Shown here: positions 1-11,766 of the stretch, piece by piece | Layout of the letters: the number at the start of each line of letters is the position of its first letter | Position numbering within the stretch: position 1 is the stretch's first letter | Source of the DNA: Apodospora peruviana | Lineage: Eukaryota; Ascomycota; Sordariomycetes; Sordariales; Lasiosphaeriaceae | Direction of reading: 5' to 3' | NCBI GenBank assembly: GCA_033439685.1 | Contig: JAUEDM010000007.1 | Location: forward strand, 992,001 to 1,056,000 | DNA length: 64,000 nt | Notes under the pieces: generated by a model | Told to the model about the DNA's origin: nothing | The model's database searches: none | The model's input: only the letters and a program-made list of their open reading frames with translations | Program-made: the position numbers and the translations under genes

Positions 1-1650
1 CGCCGTTCTCCTTGGGCATATCGAAGTCGTCCCAGTACTTGTCCTCTTCGATGCGCTTGCGCTCGTCGAGCGTCGTCATCTCGAGGTAGGGCTCGCGCGG
101 GAGCTGGCGGGCCGGCGCGTTAGCCGGGCAGTGCTGGATCGTGGTGTGCCGATAGCCAAAGTCGCGGAAGTAGTGAATGTCGCGAGGGCCCAAAAGGGCG
201 CCGGCCGCGAGCGAGTGGATCGGTGCGTCTCCCCACTATACAACAACACGTTAGCTAGATATTCAGTTTAGAAGAAAGAGTAGGAATACGAACCCGCTCC
301 ATCCAAAAGCCACCGCTATGGTCCATCATCTGGAAGAAATCCTCATATTCCTTGCTCCGGAAGAAGCTAAGGCGGGCAATCTCAAAGTTGGACCAGAAGT
401 GGCACATGTTGTACTTCTCACCCTCCATGGCGTCGGGGTCAATCTTCTTTTGCCGGTTGCGGCTGGGGTCGCTACGGAGAACCTCTTCAGGCAGAGGTGG
501 GTTGGTGTCCTCCGGCTCGGGCGCTGGCTCGGCCGGAGGGTCGACAAACATCTCCCAGAGCCCCTGAGACGTGATGTTGTTCAGACGCTTGTACGCCGAT
601 GCGTACCGGAAGATGTTGGGGACAGTCTCCTTCAGCTCCTTGACGGCGATTGTGAATCCGTAGGTCTTGTTGGTCTCGATCATCTTGAGGAAGGGGTCAC
701 TGCAGAGCCATGTTAGGTGACGAATCTTGGCAGTAAGGGAGGTTAGGTAGAATACATACTAGGTGATGTCGCAAAAGTACTTGATCTCGGGCTCCAGGCG
801 CCAGTACCATTCGTACTTGGCCAAAAGTTCATGCTTGTAGAAGAAGCTAGGGCATGGTCAGCGGGCCAAAGTCAGCATATCACTAGGGATGGCGGAATCT
901 TACCCAGAATAGAATCTGCACATGGAATGGTAGCTTTCCAGCCCACCGTACATGACGGCGGCGTCTCCCTGCTTCGCTATGCCCTCCTTGGCAACCTTGG
1001 GATCGACCCAGTCTGGGAATCCCCACATCTCGGGTCCAACCTTGCCGAACTCGACCGTTCCCGACGTGTAGTTCTTGACCGTGTCTTTAAAGGTCGAGTT
1101 GAAGTCTCCATCGTTGAGGAAGACATAAGGGTAGTGGTACCACCGGTTGAAGTGGCGCTCAATCGACTTGATGGACTGGATCACACCATCAAGCTCCTTG
1201 TTCCGCGCGAGGACGACGAAGGCACCATTGGCGCGGGGTTTGCTGGTGTCGGGCTTGAGGCAGCCGGTCTCGAAGACCTTGTCGTATTTTTCGCTGATTT
1301 TCCTGCAACGGGGATACAAGATTAGAAGACGACCTGAATGGCGGCACTGGGGCGTAGAGCAAGACGTGCCTTACAGACGGCGGCGCGCCAGAGGGGATCA
1401 GTATCCTCCCCGGAGAACTAGGATGCCTGACAAATAATACCAGGATAAGAATGACAACGATGCAGGGAAAGAGAACGACAACGCCAAGAGGCACCGAGAT
1501 GCTCGAATTGCCTTTTAGCCTCAGCGGTCTCCGTAGATAGGACAAGCGCGAAGTCAGTGTCCTCCGCGGCTTGCCCTTCTCATCTGATGTGGGGAGCTGG
1601 GGTGAAGGGCCAGCGGGTATGTATTTTCCAGCCCGACGGAGGAGATCCAT
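1..1650 (-). CDS. GT15 alpha-1,2-mannosyltransferase (KRE2/KTR family), 3' end outside window
   Basis: Golgi type II membrane enzyme of the Kre2/Mnt1/Ktr family, which transfers mannose from GDP-mannose to O- and N-linked glycans of secreted and wall proteins. Five exons are inferred: 1650-1370, 1302-904, 846-760, 699-294 and 235 to the window edge. The start ATG at 1650 has a strong context (CACCATGG). The N-terminus is a short basic cytosolic tail followed by one membrane anchor (LGVVVLFPCIVVILILVLF). Family motifs follow in order: YVFLNDGDF, EMWGFPDWVDP, YHSMCRFYSG, YWRLEPEIKYFCDITYDPF, HFWSNFEIARLSFF (its Glu matches the residue proposed as nucleophile in Kre2) and GGFWMERWGDAPIHS (the His matches the Mn ligand). 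The first intron only keeps frame if its donor is GC (GCACGT), joining SVR to KISEKYD. The C-terminus runs off the window at base 1. Function is confident; the exact paralogue is not resolved. Confidence 0.9.
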
Positions 1651-4640
1651 GGTGATGGATGCCGGAGCTGAGAGCCGACGGCGGAGTGGTCTTATCGCTC
1701 AGGTGCCGGGGCCGGTGGGTGATTATGGGATGTCGATTAGATGCGGCGGTGATGGAATGCAGCAAGGGATCGGGAGCCGTCGGTGTCCAACCGTTGGTCT
1801 CTCCGAGGTCGACGTCGATATCGATGTCAAAAAGGGAACTGAAAGGCAAGTCGCTCTCAGAAACTCTAGTAATAAAACATCAAAACCCAAACAACCCAGA
1901 TTCTATGCAGCTTCCCTTCAATTGCGAAAACCCAAGCGATGCGAGAAGCGAGCGGCAGGGAAGAAGGATTCCCTTTTTTTTTTGCGGATCGTGTGTCGGG
2001 GGACTGGAGACTTGATTGGGATGGAGGCTTGGTCTAGTCTAGATTTTGGCTGGCTGAGCCTCCGTTACGCGTCAGGGAGAGAGGTTGTAAAAACCGGGGC
2101 GACGTTTAACGCTCGGATGACCCAAGTGGCCGATTGAATCGCGTCAGACGAAGTGCAATTCCGGTAGGCGGCGCTGAATTGCTGACTTGGACGACGACAG
2201 GGAGGCGCTGGGATGGCGAGGTTCGAGATGGAGATGCGGGCGGGGGGGACAGACGGAGGGTCTCAATTGTCGTCGTCGTCGTCGTCGTCGTCCTCCGGCC
2301 TCTGTCCTTGAAGTCTGTCAGATTTTTTTGCAAAGGGAAGCAGCAAAATGAGAAAGCAGGAGAGCCAGAAAAGGAGGCCCAGAGTAAAATTGTTAGGAGA
2401 GATTGGCCCTGCGACACCACCTGGATACCGAAAGATACGGATCCTTGACCCAGTCAAGGCCAGCCTATCAGCCGGCCGGTGCTTGGGCGCCCCCGGGGCA
2501 AAACAGCCTGAACCGTTTGGCGGTCTCTTGCTTGTTCTGAGCCTTGGCAGGGCCGGTAACAGCAGTCGGTCAGCAATCGTCAGCTGGTCAGACTACTAAG
2601 GGTTATCGCCAGCTGCCAGCCAATCTTGTCGATCCCACCGATTCACGCGCCCACACCCAATCAGATGGCAGCCGTCACGACGCGAGCCCACTGAGCGATG
2701 AAATCTAGATTCGGCTACTGCACGGGCATGCCAAGCAGGGAAAGGTTAGACTAAAAATAATAACTCGGCACGATGTGATTGGCTTCTTGAGCCTGGCCGT
2801 TTCCGTCAATTTCCCCTTTTATCCCCCATTCTCAGTTGCTCCACCGACCTGAAGTTGCCACTGAAATAGGAGAACTTCAGGTGGTTGTTCTTTACTTGAA
2901 CGTCATACGTTCTCTTTTGTGTGTGCAACATTAGTGGAGCAAGATATGTACGGATTCAACTTTCAGTGAATCGCTGCCCGTTTTTCCAAGACGGGATATT
3001 CCCGGTTACTTCTGGTGTTCAAGTTGGCTAGCTCCATTTTACCAACTCCATTTATTTCATCGCTGTGGCTACGAAACTACGAACCTGTTAATGAGAGAAT
3101 CGCGAGTTTTACCTTCTCCTTGAGTGGATGGAGCACTTATGTTTCATTGAATAAAACAAGAAGGGATCAGCAAGCAAGACTCACACAGCAACCAGCTATC
3201 TTTAGTCGTACACGTCTTAGTTGATGAACCGACAATCCGGGGCTCCGAAACACTGTAACTGTGTAGAGATGGTGTAACATCTACATTAGACTAGAAAGCT
3301 ATTTTATATAGGATTCCCATTATAATTTCAAACCATGACTGCAGATATTATCAGTCCGTCACCAGCTTTTCTAATAGATCAGACGGGGTATCTCTAGACT
3401 ATCAATCGATGGTTAACAGCGATAATATGTCAGAAAGTTCAACCTTGTTATAGCAATCCCTTTACCTCGTAAGACGCGTTAAGTTATCATATCTGCTCAA
3501 GACCGTTTGCTCTGTTCATGCGAAAGAGTCGAGCAAAATCAAAAGCGCACCCAACCAGTACTGACCAACCTCTCTGCATTTGTGAATCAAAACCAAAACA
3601 GCTTTCTCTTCAGCCTCCATGGCAATAAATTACATTCTCAGTGACCATCGTAGAAGCGTACTTTGAATCCATCTCCGGATCTTTTTTCTTTGATTATTTA
3701 AGTACGGAACAGCTGAGTGATAACAGGATATCTGGACGCCCCCGGCCTAACACCCTCTCCTATTTCCATCAACGCACGCTCCATAAAGTCCAGGGGATCT
3801 GGAGATGACGGACCAGGGTAAGCGCGTTGCCACGATACTTACTTAGGTAGCCACCACTAGGCTGATATCAACATGCCGGGCATGACTTACGGTAACAAAG
3901 GCGAGATTGAAGTTCCAGCTATGAGCCACTTTCTTCGTAAGGCGAAGTTTCCTTCCTCATACCGAATGACAGGTTTCTCTATAGTGAGCCAATTGATTGT
4001 CTCTAAGCCGTAGGTGAACAGCTCATTTCGTGAGCGGCTCCAGTCCGCAGATAAGGCACGTACTAGACTCTATAGTTGAGTGTTTCGAACCCCTTTCAGC
4101 CACAGCCAACACATGAACCACTGCTAGGGGCAAAATTAGGGCCTGCCTGTAGGAAACAGAGTTCTTTATATCTACGCCTGATCCCTTTGGTGTGTTATTA
4201 GTGGAAGAAATACTGTCGCTTATACCGAAATTAAGTTGGTGTTTCGGTGGGAAAGGCTGTTGAATGATTATGTTTGATACCCTCGGGAAATAATCAGGAG
4301 AAAGTATACATGAAAGCTAACTTGGTAGTGTGAATCTACATCGCAACCGAGTACATTGTCATTACAGCGACTCTGTAGGCTGTAGCCCTCCTTCATGTTG
4401 TGGCGTCGGTGCCGCCAGTTAAAGTCAAAATCTTGACTACTTGTCAGTGTCAAAAGCCAAATGGGGAAATAAGGTTCGCTATAGTTGAAGGATGCCCTTC
4501 ATGTGATTTCATCACGAGGATAGTATATAGGCCCGGCCAGTTGAAGGCAAAGAGTTCCCACTCCCTCCCAACCCAGCCAACGCAGCCCAGACTCAACTAC
4601 TTTTATGCAAATTGACCGGAAAAGTACCTACCTAAGCCAA
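1651..4640. other. intergenic, no gene recognised
   Basis: About 3 kb without a convincing coding region. It starts with the upstream region of the GT15 gene. A (GTC)n run of about eight units lies near 2269-2293. From about 2950 to 4640 the DNA is visibly richer in A and T than the flanking genes, with many stops in all frames. The open stretches present are low-complexity or lack any family signature. No tRNA, 5S rRNA or terminal inverted repeats were seen. Confidence 0.5.
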
Positions 4641-5265
4641 ATGACTCCCGCAAAGACAGCCGAACAATATCGCAATGAGCTCATGAGCTCATTCGAGAAG
4701 TGAGTCACTATTACCATACCGAGAACGAGATCTGAAGTGACACCATAGGTTATCTAACTACTGAATCATTAGACTCTATCGCGAAGGAACCTATTGAATC
4801 CAACCAGGCCTGACAAAACTCTGGTAACAGAAAGGCAAAGCCAGTGTCATCGACTTCAAGGATGTCGACCCGCTTGCAATCAAGATGATGGTAGACTACT
4901 TTTACCATCTCGATTACCCGTACCAGCCGCCCGGTCCGCCGCCGCCGTCCGTAAACCGTGAGACCCTGATTCACGTCAAAGTGTACGCTCTGGGTGTGCG
5001 ATACAGCATTGGCGGCCTCAAGACTGTGGCTCTCCGCAAGTTCGATCGCCAGGCATGGCAATACTGGGCCACGGACGAGTTCCGGCAGGCGATGGAGGAG
5101 GTTTATACGTCCACGGCCGCGCAGGATCGTACCATGCGGGATATCGTCCTCGAGATCTTTGACACACATTCGGAATTGTGTAGTCGTGAGGCGGTAGGGG
5201 AGGTTCTCAAGAAAGTACCGGGCCTGGATTATGAACTGCACGTAATGTTTCGCGAGAGACTTTGA
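4641..5265 (+). pseudogene. BTB/POZ-domain protein, internally deleted
   Basis: The start matches fungal BTB-domain proteins: exon 1 at 4641-4699 encodes MTPAKTAEQYRNELMSSFEK. A well-formed intron follows (4700-4772, GTGAGT donor, CTAAC branch site, TAG acceptor). It restores EKLYREGTY, the usual entry into the BTB fold. The frame then meets TGA (about 4795) and TAA before resuming, in the same frame, at KASVIDFKDVDPLAIKMM and VDYFYHLDYP. The rest is an intact BTB C-terminal half and the helical tail usual in these proteins, ending at 5265. About 30 residues of the BTB core are missing between the two halves and replaced by unrelated bases. BTB proteins often serve as Cullin-3 adaptors, but this copy cannot fold normally. 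An unusual extra intron is possible, though I see no good sites. Confidence 0.7.
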
Positions 5266-5607
5266 TCTGTACATAATGTTTCGCAAAAGGATGGATCCGA
5301 GTGAAGGTTATTATTGAGTTTCTAAAATGCAATACTGCTAGAACTTGACATTATGGATTCGTCCCTAAGGTAGCGTAGCATCCTTGACATTGCAGATGTC
5401 AAAACGTGCGCCCTATCATATCTGCCAGTGATGATGAACCCCACAACTACCTTAGTTGAGCAACATCCGCGGAGCATCGTAGTGACTCTGTCAGACCTCC
5501 TCACCATACACTCTAATTATCGTCAAAACCAGCTGAATTAATTGATTATAGTCAGAAACATTCATCTCAAGCTTTTGGACTAACCGGTTGGTCAAAGTCA
5601 AAGAACA
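5266..5607. other. intergenic / upstream of PhzF gene
   Basis: Spacer of about 340 bp with mixed composition. The last 30 bases before the PhzF start (GTCAAAGAACAATGG) are presumably its 5' leader. No other feature seen. Confidence 0.4.
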
Positions 5608-6624
5608 ATGGCGCCCTCCTCTGAATCAGTGAAGCTCGACTTCATCACCCTCGACGTCTTCACCGACACACGTTTCCTCGGTAACCCGCTGGCGGTAGTC
5701 TTCATCCCGGCATCGCAGCGCAGCCGCGTCAGCCAAGAAACCAAGCAGCGCATCGCGCGCGAGTTCAACCTGTCCGAGACGGTGTTCCTGCACACGCTCG
5801 ACCGCGAGCCCGACACGTCCACTGCAACACGGGAGATGATCATTTTTACCATCGACGAGGAGCTGCCCTTCGCCGGCCACCCGACCATTGGCTCGGCCTA
5901 CCTCGTGCTGCACCACCTGGGCTGGGGCCACGTCGACACGCTGCTGACCAAGGCTGGGCCGATCCGCATCGCCGGAAGTGGCAGTAGTGTGAGGGCGACT
6001 ATCCCACACGCCGTGCATATCCATCAGCAGACGCTGGGGGATGTTGTTAGGATTGGAGGTTCTGCTGCTGGTGCCATTGTGAAGAAGGCGCTCTCTGACG
6101 ACCCGGCAATCAGCGCGGCGGAGCTGGCGGCGCCCGTGGTGAGCATCGTCAAGGGCATGACTTTTGTGCTGGTGCGCCTGCCTAGCCTGGAGCACCTCGC
6201 GAAGGTCACGACGGCCAAGGGCCTCGATTTTAGCCAGGTGGACGGGCTGCTGCTTGACAAGGGCGAGTGGGAGAAGAGCTTTATCTCGAGATACTACTAC
6301 GTTCTAACTGAGGCGGAAGCTTCTGGAGATGAACCACAGCAGAAATGGGTGATAAGGACGCGCATGGTGGAGACGGGATCCGAAGATCCGGCAACGGGAA
6401 GCGCGGCGTGCACGCTGGCGAGCTATCTGACTATCAGGAGCGGAAAGCCCCCGGTTGAGAGCGCCCGGTTTAAGATTATACAGGGTGTAGAAATGGGACG
6501 GCAGAGTGAGATTGTGGTGGACGTGACTGCGCGGGTGGAAGAGGAGACCGGGGAGGTCGGGGTCAAGGAGATCTTTCTTGGGGGGACAGCGGTTGTGGTG
6601 ATGAATGGGTCTATTTCGGCTTGA
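5608..6624 (+). CDS. PhzF-family (phenazine biosynthesis-like) isomerase/epimerase
   Basis: A single uninterrupted 338-residue reading frame, the normal length for the PhzF/DAP-epimerase-like fold. The start lies in the context ACAATGG. The N-terminal half has the family entry LDVFTDTRFLGNPLAVV, then FNLSETVFL, whose Glu is the catalytic acid/base in PhzF, then EELPFAGHPTIGSAY. The C-terminal half has RTRMVETGSEDPATGSAAC, the glycine-rich loop at the active site. Family members isomerise small carboxylated metabolites without cofactors; most eukaryotic ones have unknown substrates. No biosynthetic gene partners lie beside it, so no pathway is inferred. The family call is very secure, the substrate unknown. 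Confidence 0.93.
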   Translation: MAPSSESVKLDFITLDVFTDTRFLGNPLAVVFIPASQRSRVSQETKQRIAREFNLSETVFLHTLDREPDTSTATREMIIFTIDEELPFAGHPTIGSAYLVLHHLGWGHVDTLLTKAGPIRIAGSGSSVRATIPHAVHIHQQTLGDVVRIGGSAAGAIVKKALSDDPAISAAELAAPVVSIVKGMTFVLVRLPSLEHLAKVTTAKGLDFSQVDGLLLDKGEWEKSFISRYYYVLTEAEASGDEPQQKWVIRTRMVETGSEDPATGSAACTLASYLTIRSGKPPVESARFKIIQGVEMGRQSEIVVDVTARVEEETGEVGVKEIFLGGTAVVVMNGSISA

Positions 6625-7031
6625 AACCCGAATTCTTTGGCATGTATTAGATCTAATCTTTATGTGCAAAATGAGTGATGACGCTTGGATCTTAATTAGC
6701 GAGTGATATTAATATTCTAATATCATTTCATTATATTAGACTTTAAAAAGTTTGATCGAAGCAATGGAGTCGAGTGTTGGGCGATGCTTCAGGCGGTGAT
6801 GTCAGATGATTGGTGGCCCTACAAAAAAGTGGGTGTGCTCTGCTGCCTGACGCTTGTGAGGTCCGTGCCTTGGCCGTTCAGCCTCCACCCAGCCAGCACT
6901 ACAGCGACTGTGGAAAAAGTTGGAGCACTGAAGTCGCGACGCAACGCGATTTGGACAACCATCACAACCATTCCGACAACCATCACCACAATTCTTGACC
7001 AGCATTCTATAGACGCAACACACAGCCCAAT
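6625..7031. other. intergenic, upstream of prp19
   Basis: Spacer of about 400 bp. The stretch around 6945-7005 carries imperfect ACAACCATC/ACCACAATC repeats just upstream of the prp19 start. No gene seen. Confidence 0.4.
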
Positions 7032-8714
7032 ATGCTTTGCGCACGTATGTTTCCTGCCATAATTGAACCCCCCACTCGATAGCACGCTGACAATTGATGC
7101 AGTATCGGGAGAGGTTCCCGAGGAGCCTGTCGTCTCTAGGAAAACAGGTCAGTCGCAAACTACGGATGATTGCGCATTCGGTTCCAGAGCCCACGCTAAC
7201 GTCTGCTCTATCTGCTAGGCACCGTATTCGAGAAGCGCCTGATTCTCAAGTACATCGAGGAGAACGGAAAAGAGCCCGGCACCGACGACGAACTCGACCC
7301 CGAAGACCTGCTCCCACTCAAGTCCAGCCGCCTTGTCCGGCCACGACCACCTACATTCACATCCTTGCCCTCATTACTGAAGGCCTTTCAGGACGAATGG
7401 GATGCGATCGTACTGGAATCATATAACACAAGGGAACAGCTCGCCCGGACGAGGGAGGAGCTCGCCACCGCTCTCTACCAACACGATGCCGCCGTCCGGG
7501 TTATTGCCCGCCTAACCAAGGAGAGAGACGAGGCACGTGAAGCGCTGTCCAAGGTCACCGTTACGCCCACTGCTGCTGGCAATGGTGGCAGCGACGCCAT
7601 GGCTGTCGACAACTTGACACTTTCCCAAGAGCTCCAAGACCATGTGGACGAGCTGCAACAACAGTAGGCTACCCCACGCATTACATTTGTGTCACCATGG
7701 AACGATGCATGCTGACAGTTTCAACAGACTAACAAAGGGCCGTAAGAAGCGTCCAGTGCCCTCGGAATGGGCTACCTCAGACTATGTGGCCGCTTTGGAA
7801 TCGACAGCGTCTACGGAATTGTCTATCTCCCAGACCAGCACCCTGACCATCCAGTCGGAGCACGCAGTCATCGGCAGCTTAGATGGCAAGGTGGATGTTT
7901 ACTCACTCGAAGCGAACAAGGTGGAGCGCTCGCTCGACATTGGCGAGCCGGTAACAGCAACGGCTTGGGTCGAGAACAAGGTCTTCACGGCGACATCCAA
8001 GGGTACAGTCAAGGCGTATGTCAGCGGGGAGGAGAAGACGTCATTCCATGCGCACGCCGGTCCGGTGACAGGACTTTCGGTCCACCCGGGCGGACGAATT
8101 GTCGCATCTACCGGGGTGGACAAGAGCTTTGTCTTCTACGACATAGAAACCCTGGCGGTGGTGTCGCACGTCTACACAGATACTGGTATATTCCCTTTTC
8201 TCCGCTCTTCTTTCGGTGTAAACGTGCTGACACCTTCCTAGCTTTGACCGCCTGCGCCTTCCATCCCGATGGCCACCTGTTTGCTGCGGGTACCCAGTCA
8301 GGAGACATCAAGGTCTTCGAGACCAAGACAGGTACGCTGGCCGCCACCTTTAGCCTTGGACCAGCAGTTGAGTTGCTCGTCTTCTCCGAGAATGGCTTCT
8401 GGTTTGCTGCAGCTGGCAAGGGACAGCCTGCAGTGACGATTTTTGATCTCCGCAAATCTGGACAAGCTGCGCAGGTGAAGGAGCTACAAACGGGCGATGT
8501 ACAGTCGCTGTCGTGGGATTTCACGGGCCAGTACCTGGCTACAGCGGGCTCGAGTGGAATCACGGTTCAACAATACCTCAAGAGCTCGAAGGCCTGGTCA
8601 GAGCCTCTACGGACCGCCGCGCCCGCGGTTGCCATTCAGTGGGGGCCCAAAGCAAAGTCGCTGGTGGCGGTGACAAAGGAGGGCACGGTATCGGTACTGA
8701 AGGCCACAGAATGA
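7032..8714 (+). CDS. prp19: Prp19, U-box E3 ubiquitin ligase / NineTeen complex subunit
   Basis: Core spliceosome component: tetrameric U-box ligase and scaffold of the NineTeen complex, needed for spliceosome activation. Five exons: 7032-7044, 7103-7147, 7219-7663, 7728-8185 and 8242-8714, giving 477 residues. The first exon encodes only four codons plus one base; spliced, the protein begins MLCALSGEVPEEPVVSRKTG, the canonical Prp19 start. The U-box follows (FEKRLILKYI..., then DLLPLK near residue 55). Next is the conserved tetramerisation segment (RPRPPTFTSLPSLLKAFQDE, then the heptad-rich NTREQLARTREELATALYQHDAAVRVIA). The C-terminal half is a WD40 propeller, with GHLFAAGTQSGDIKVFETKTG and GQYLATAGSSGITVQQY. 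All five exons rejoin in frame. Confidence 0.96.
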
Positions 8715-9880
8715 GGACGCGACACGATGGCTCATGAGGCAGCGGAAATGAGGACATTACCGGAGCGGAAAATTCTAGATCTCCCATGTGGGAATGCGAA
8801 GCAGCTTGTATAGTATTTTTTATGGATGGTTTAGGCGAAAATAGAACTTTGATACCTAGCTGAAGTATTGTAATCCCGTATGCTGCTTTCTTCTAGACTT
8901 TCTCTCAGCCCTGGGGTCAATCCGGCGGTATCCACCAAAACATGGCTGACTCGGAGGTCAACCAGCACCATTCGGAATGTCCCATGCTTGGACCGGAGCA
9001 TTCTAATGCCAAAGTCTTTTTCGTCAGAAGAATTTTGGATGACCCAAACGACTCGTCTTCGGGGATTACACATCAGCATCCAGTCGTTTCTTCGCCATTG
9101 TACGAGACGAAGAATCATTGGATCGCCAAAAGTTCAAAACTCCCAAGATGATCTAGGCTTCCCGCAATTCGAATCCGGACCGTCGGCACCAAGGACAGCT
9201 GCCAAGCCGCTCTGCAGGTCTCGCTTATCGGGCATACAGCCAATAAAACACCGCCCGCAGCTGTCAGCCACAGTCCGATGTTCCACGTCATGTGGCGCTT
9301 GCCTTTCAGCCGGCCAGTCAGTGAAATGTGGAATGTCAGGGCGCGCGATTCGCCCCGGGGCGTGAACAGTCTTGCGTGTTTGTGTTGTTGGTGGATAGCC
9401 AGAGCGGCAAAAATTGGGCCTAAACTCCGACAAACGCCATCAACAGCCCGCAATTCCACTCCAGGTCCCGTTAGCCAGGATTTCCGAGATCATTATTCCA
9501 TCCGACCCAACACCGTAACAGACAAACAACACCCTCCGACCCACAATACGGAGTTGCACCAATTCATCGCTCACCTAACACCTTCTCGCCCTTTTCCCCG
9601 TCTTCCTAGCAGCGCTTTTGTTTCATACTTGTCGGACCACTCGAGACGACAGCGACGAGCCACGGAAGCGATAAGCCGAGGCCCCAGCGAGCGTGTTGCG
9701 AACTCGGTGGAACTGCACTTACTCGGCCGTGCTCTCATTCAACCGGGTTATTCAGCTGCCATTCACTGTCTGCACACGTTTTTGCGGTTGCCGGAATTCA
9801 CGAGGTCGTGGTGAAGGGGATGTGCTTGATCGCGGCATAGGCAGCGCGGCGCCCCTTGCGAAACAAAGCAAGGATAAACA
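8715..9880. other. intergenic / 5' region of RING gene
   Basis: About 1.2 kb. Open stretches on both strands here (about 8830-9360) have no family signature and biased, shadow-like composition. The last 300 bp before 9881 are probably promoter and 5' leader of the RING gene. No RNA gene or repeat found. Confidence 0.4.
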
Positions 9881-11766
9881 ATGGAATATATAGACGACTT
9901 CGGTTTCGTGGACGAGGAATCTGCTGGCAATTTTGACCCATCATCACCGTTTGGGGAGGGCCCTGACCACTGGATTGGGTCGTCGTCTCCGCAACCCGAG
10001 GACGACGACGCGGACGAGAATAGCAACGCAGTCGACCACGACGTAGACGTCGAACTTGAAGACCACCAGGACGATCACGACGAAGAAGACATCTTCCCAG
10101 GAGTTTGGGACGAGGACCAAGAAGAGAGAGACATACAGCTGCTCTACACGGCGGACCGCTATTCGGACGACGACGACCTCGAGATAGTGGAGGATTGGGA
10201 CGACGCCCCCGGAAACACCCTTCTCGACCCTTTCGCCCACATCTCCAGTACCCCGCAATCCATCGATCATCTGGAAGTGCCCTCAACGTCTGCTTCGGGT
10301 GACAACAGTGGGCACACTTCCCCCATCGAACTTATCGACGACGTCGACGGTGCGATCGCAGTCGACGACCTCGAGCAGCGCTTCAACTCCTTCCGCGACG
10401 AACTCAACAGTCTCGACCAGAGCCGCGCTCGTATCGCAGACGCGGTGAGCCAGCTCAGAGAGATCGAGGCCGAACAGCGGCGGTTTTGGGAACGCGAACT
10501 TAACACCCCGGGGGCCCGCCATCGCAGTCCGATAAGGGCAGAAAGGGCAACGCGCCATCACCCGTACCGGATGCCGCTGCAGAACCATCGAAGACAGTCG
10601 CAGGACAGCAACAATAACATTTCACGGACCTTTGACGAACTTGTGGAGTTGGAGATGGAGGTGAGGCCGTCTTTAGGGTCAGCTCGGCGGAGCGCGAATA
10701 CTCCAGGCCTTACACGGACAGCGCCCGGAGCAGCAGCAGCGCAGCCAGAATTCATTGATTTGACTGAGGAGCCAGACAGTCCGGTGCAGGGCAACAATGC
10801 ACGGACACGGCCAAATCCCCCAAGCTTTCCGCTCGCTCTCCCGTCAACCACAACCTCGCAACATCGCAACCCACGGAGACAAATGTCGCTCAACCACCGG
10901 ACCCCCTCGTTAACGCGCAGCGACGGCAGCGTGCTTATAGGTGGCGCGCCGGTCATTGATCTTACGATGGACGATGACCCTCCGCCCGCTGCCGCGGGGC
11001 AAACGTCACAAAACTCCCGCGCTGCGCAGCATGCAGATCGTTTGGCACGCGATCGTGCACCGCGTGATATAACCTCCCAACCGGCCGAGGTCTTTGACCT
11101 GGAAGATGAAAACGTGTGGTTGGGGGTCCTCCGGCAGTTCCCTGGGGGTTCCCTCATGGCTGGCGGCCTCCGACTTTTCCAGCCGATGAGCGTATTCGGC
11201 CCCTCACGCGCTCATGTCACTCGAGAACCACGACATCGGGCACCAGACATGCCCAGCGACCCTCTAGCCGGAAACCTGCCAAACTTCAACTATCGAGCTA
11301 ATGGCTACAATAACCTTGGTGCGCCGAAGCCTGTTCACGAGCCACCCCCGCCCGCCCGGGAGGGCTTCAGTCGAGCGACCGGGGAGGATCTGGCGTTTGT
11401 CTGTCCGAGCTGCCAGCAGGAGCTCGCGTACGACCCCGACGAGGACGATGCGAATGGACCACCTACCAAGAAGGTCAGGACTAGGAAGGACCGTGAAGAA
11501 CATCACTTCTGGGCTGTTAAAGAGTGTGGACATGCAAGTTCTTTTTTTCTTTTGCCTTGAGCAACCCACTTGGCACATTTTTACTGACTTTATTCTTGCT
11601 CCAGGTTTATTGCAGGAGCTGCTACGAGAACCGCAAGCCGTTGCTGAAGAATATCAAGACTGGCTTTCGCACGGACCCAAAGGAACCGCGCAAGGTCTTT
11701 TGTGCTGTCGATGGCTGCAAGACCGAGATCTTGGCGAAACCTGCTTGGGTCGGGCTCTTCCTTTGA
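9881..11766 (+). CDS. RING-type zinc finger protein with SUMO-interaction-like motifs (candidate STUbL)
   Basis: Two exons, 9881-11533 and 11605-11766, give 604 residues. The N-terminal 500 residues are acidic and disordered. They contain hydrophobic-acidic motifs resembling SUMO-interaction motifs: SPIELIDDVDG, EFIDLTEEPD, PVIDLTMDDDP and EVFDLEDENV. The C-terminus is a RING-like finger: CPSC, a long insert of about 40 residues, then CGHVYCRSC and CAVDGC. The intron splits CGH from VYC and has a GC donor (GCAAGT) with CAG acceptor; no GT donor keeps the finger intact. SIMs upstream of a C-terminal RING is the layout of SUMO-targeted ubiquitin ligases (RNF4, Slx5/Slx8, Rfp1/2). Function as such is inferred; the RING itself is clear but has an unusually long first loop. 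It could instead be a non-SUMO nuclear RING protein. Confidence 0.75.

Noticed and set aside
2134..2457. Open frames with polyvaline/polyaspartate on both strands
   Set aside because: They are translations of a (GTC)n microsatellite.
4020..4110. tRNA-like GTTTCGAACCCC motif
   Set aside because: Only the T-loop-like part is present; no matching D-arm or acceptor pairing.
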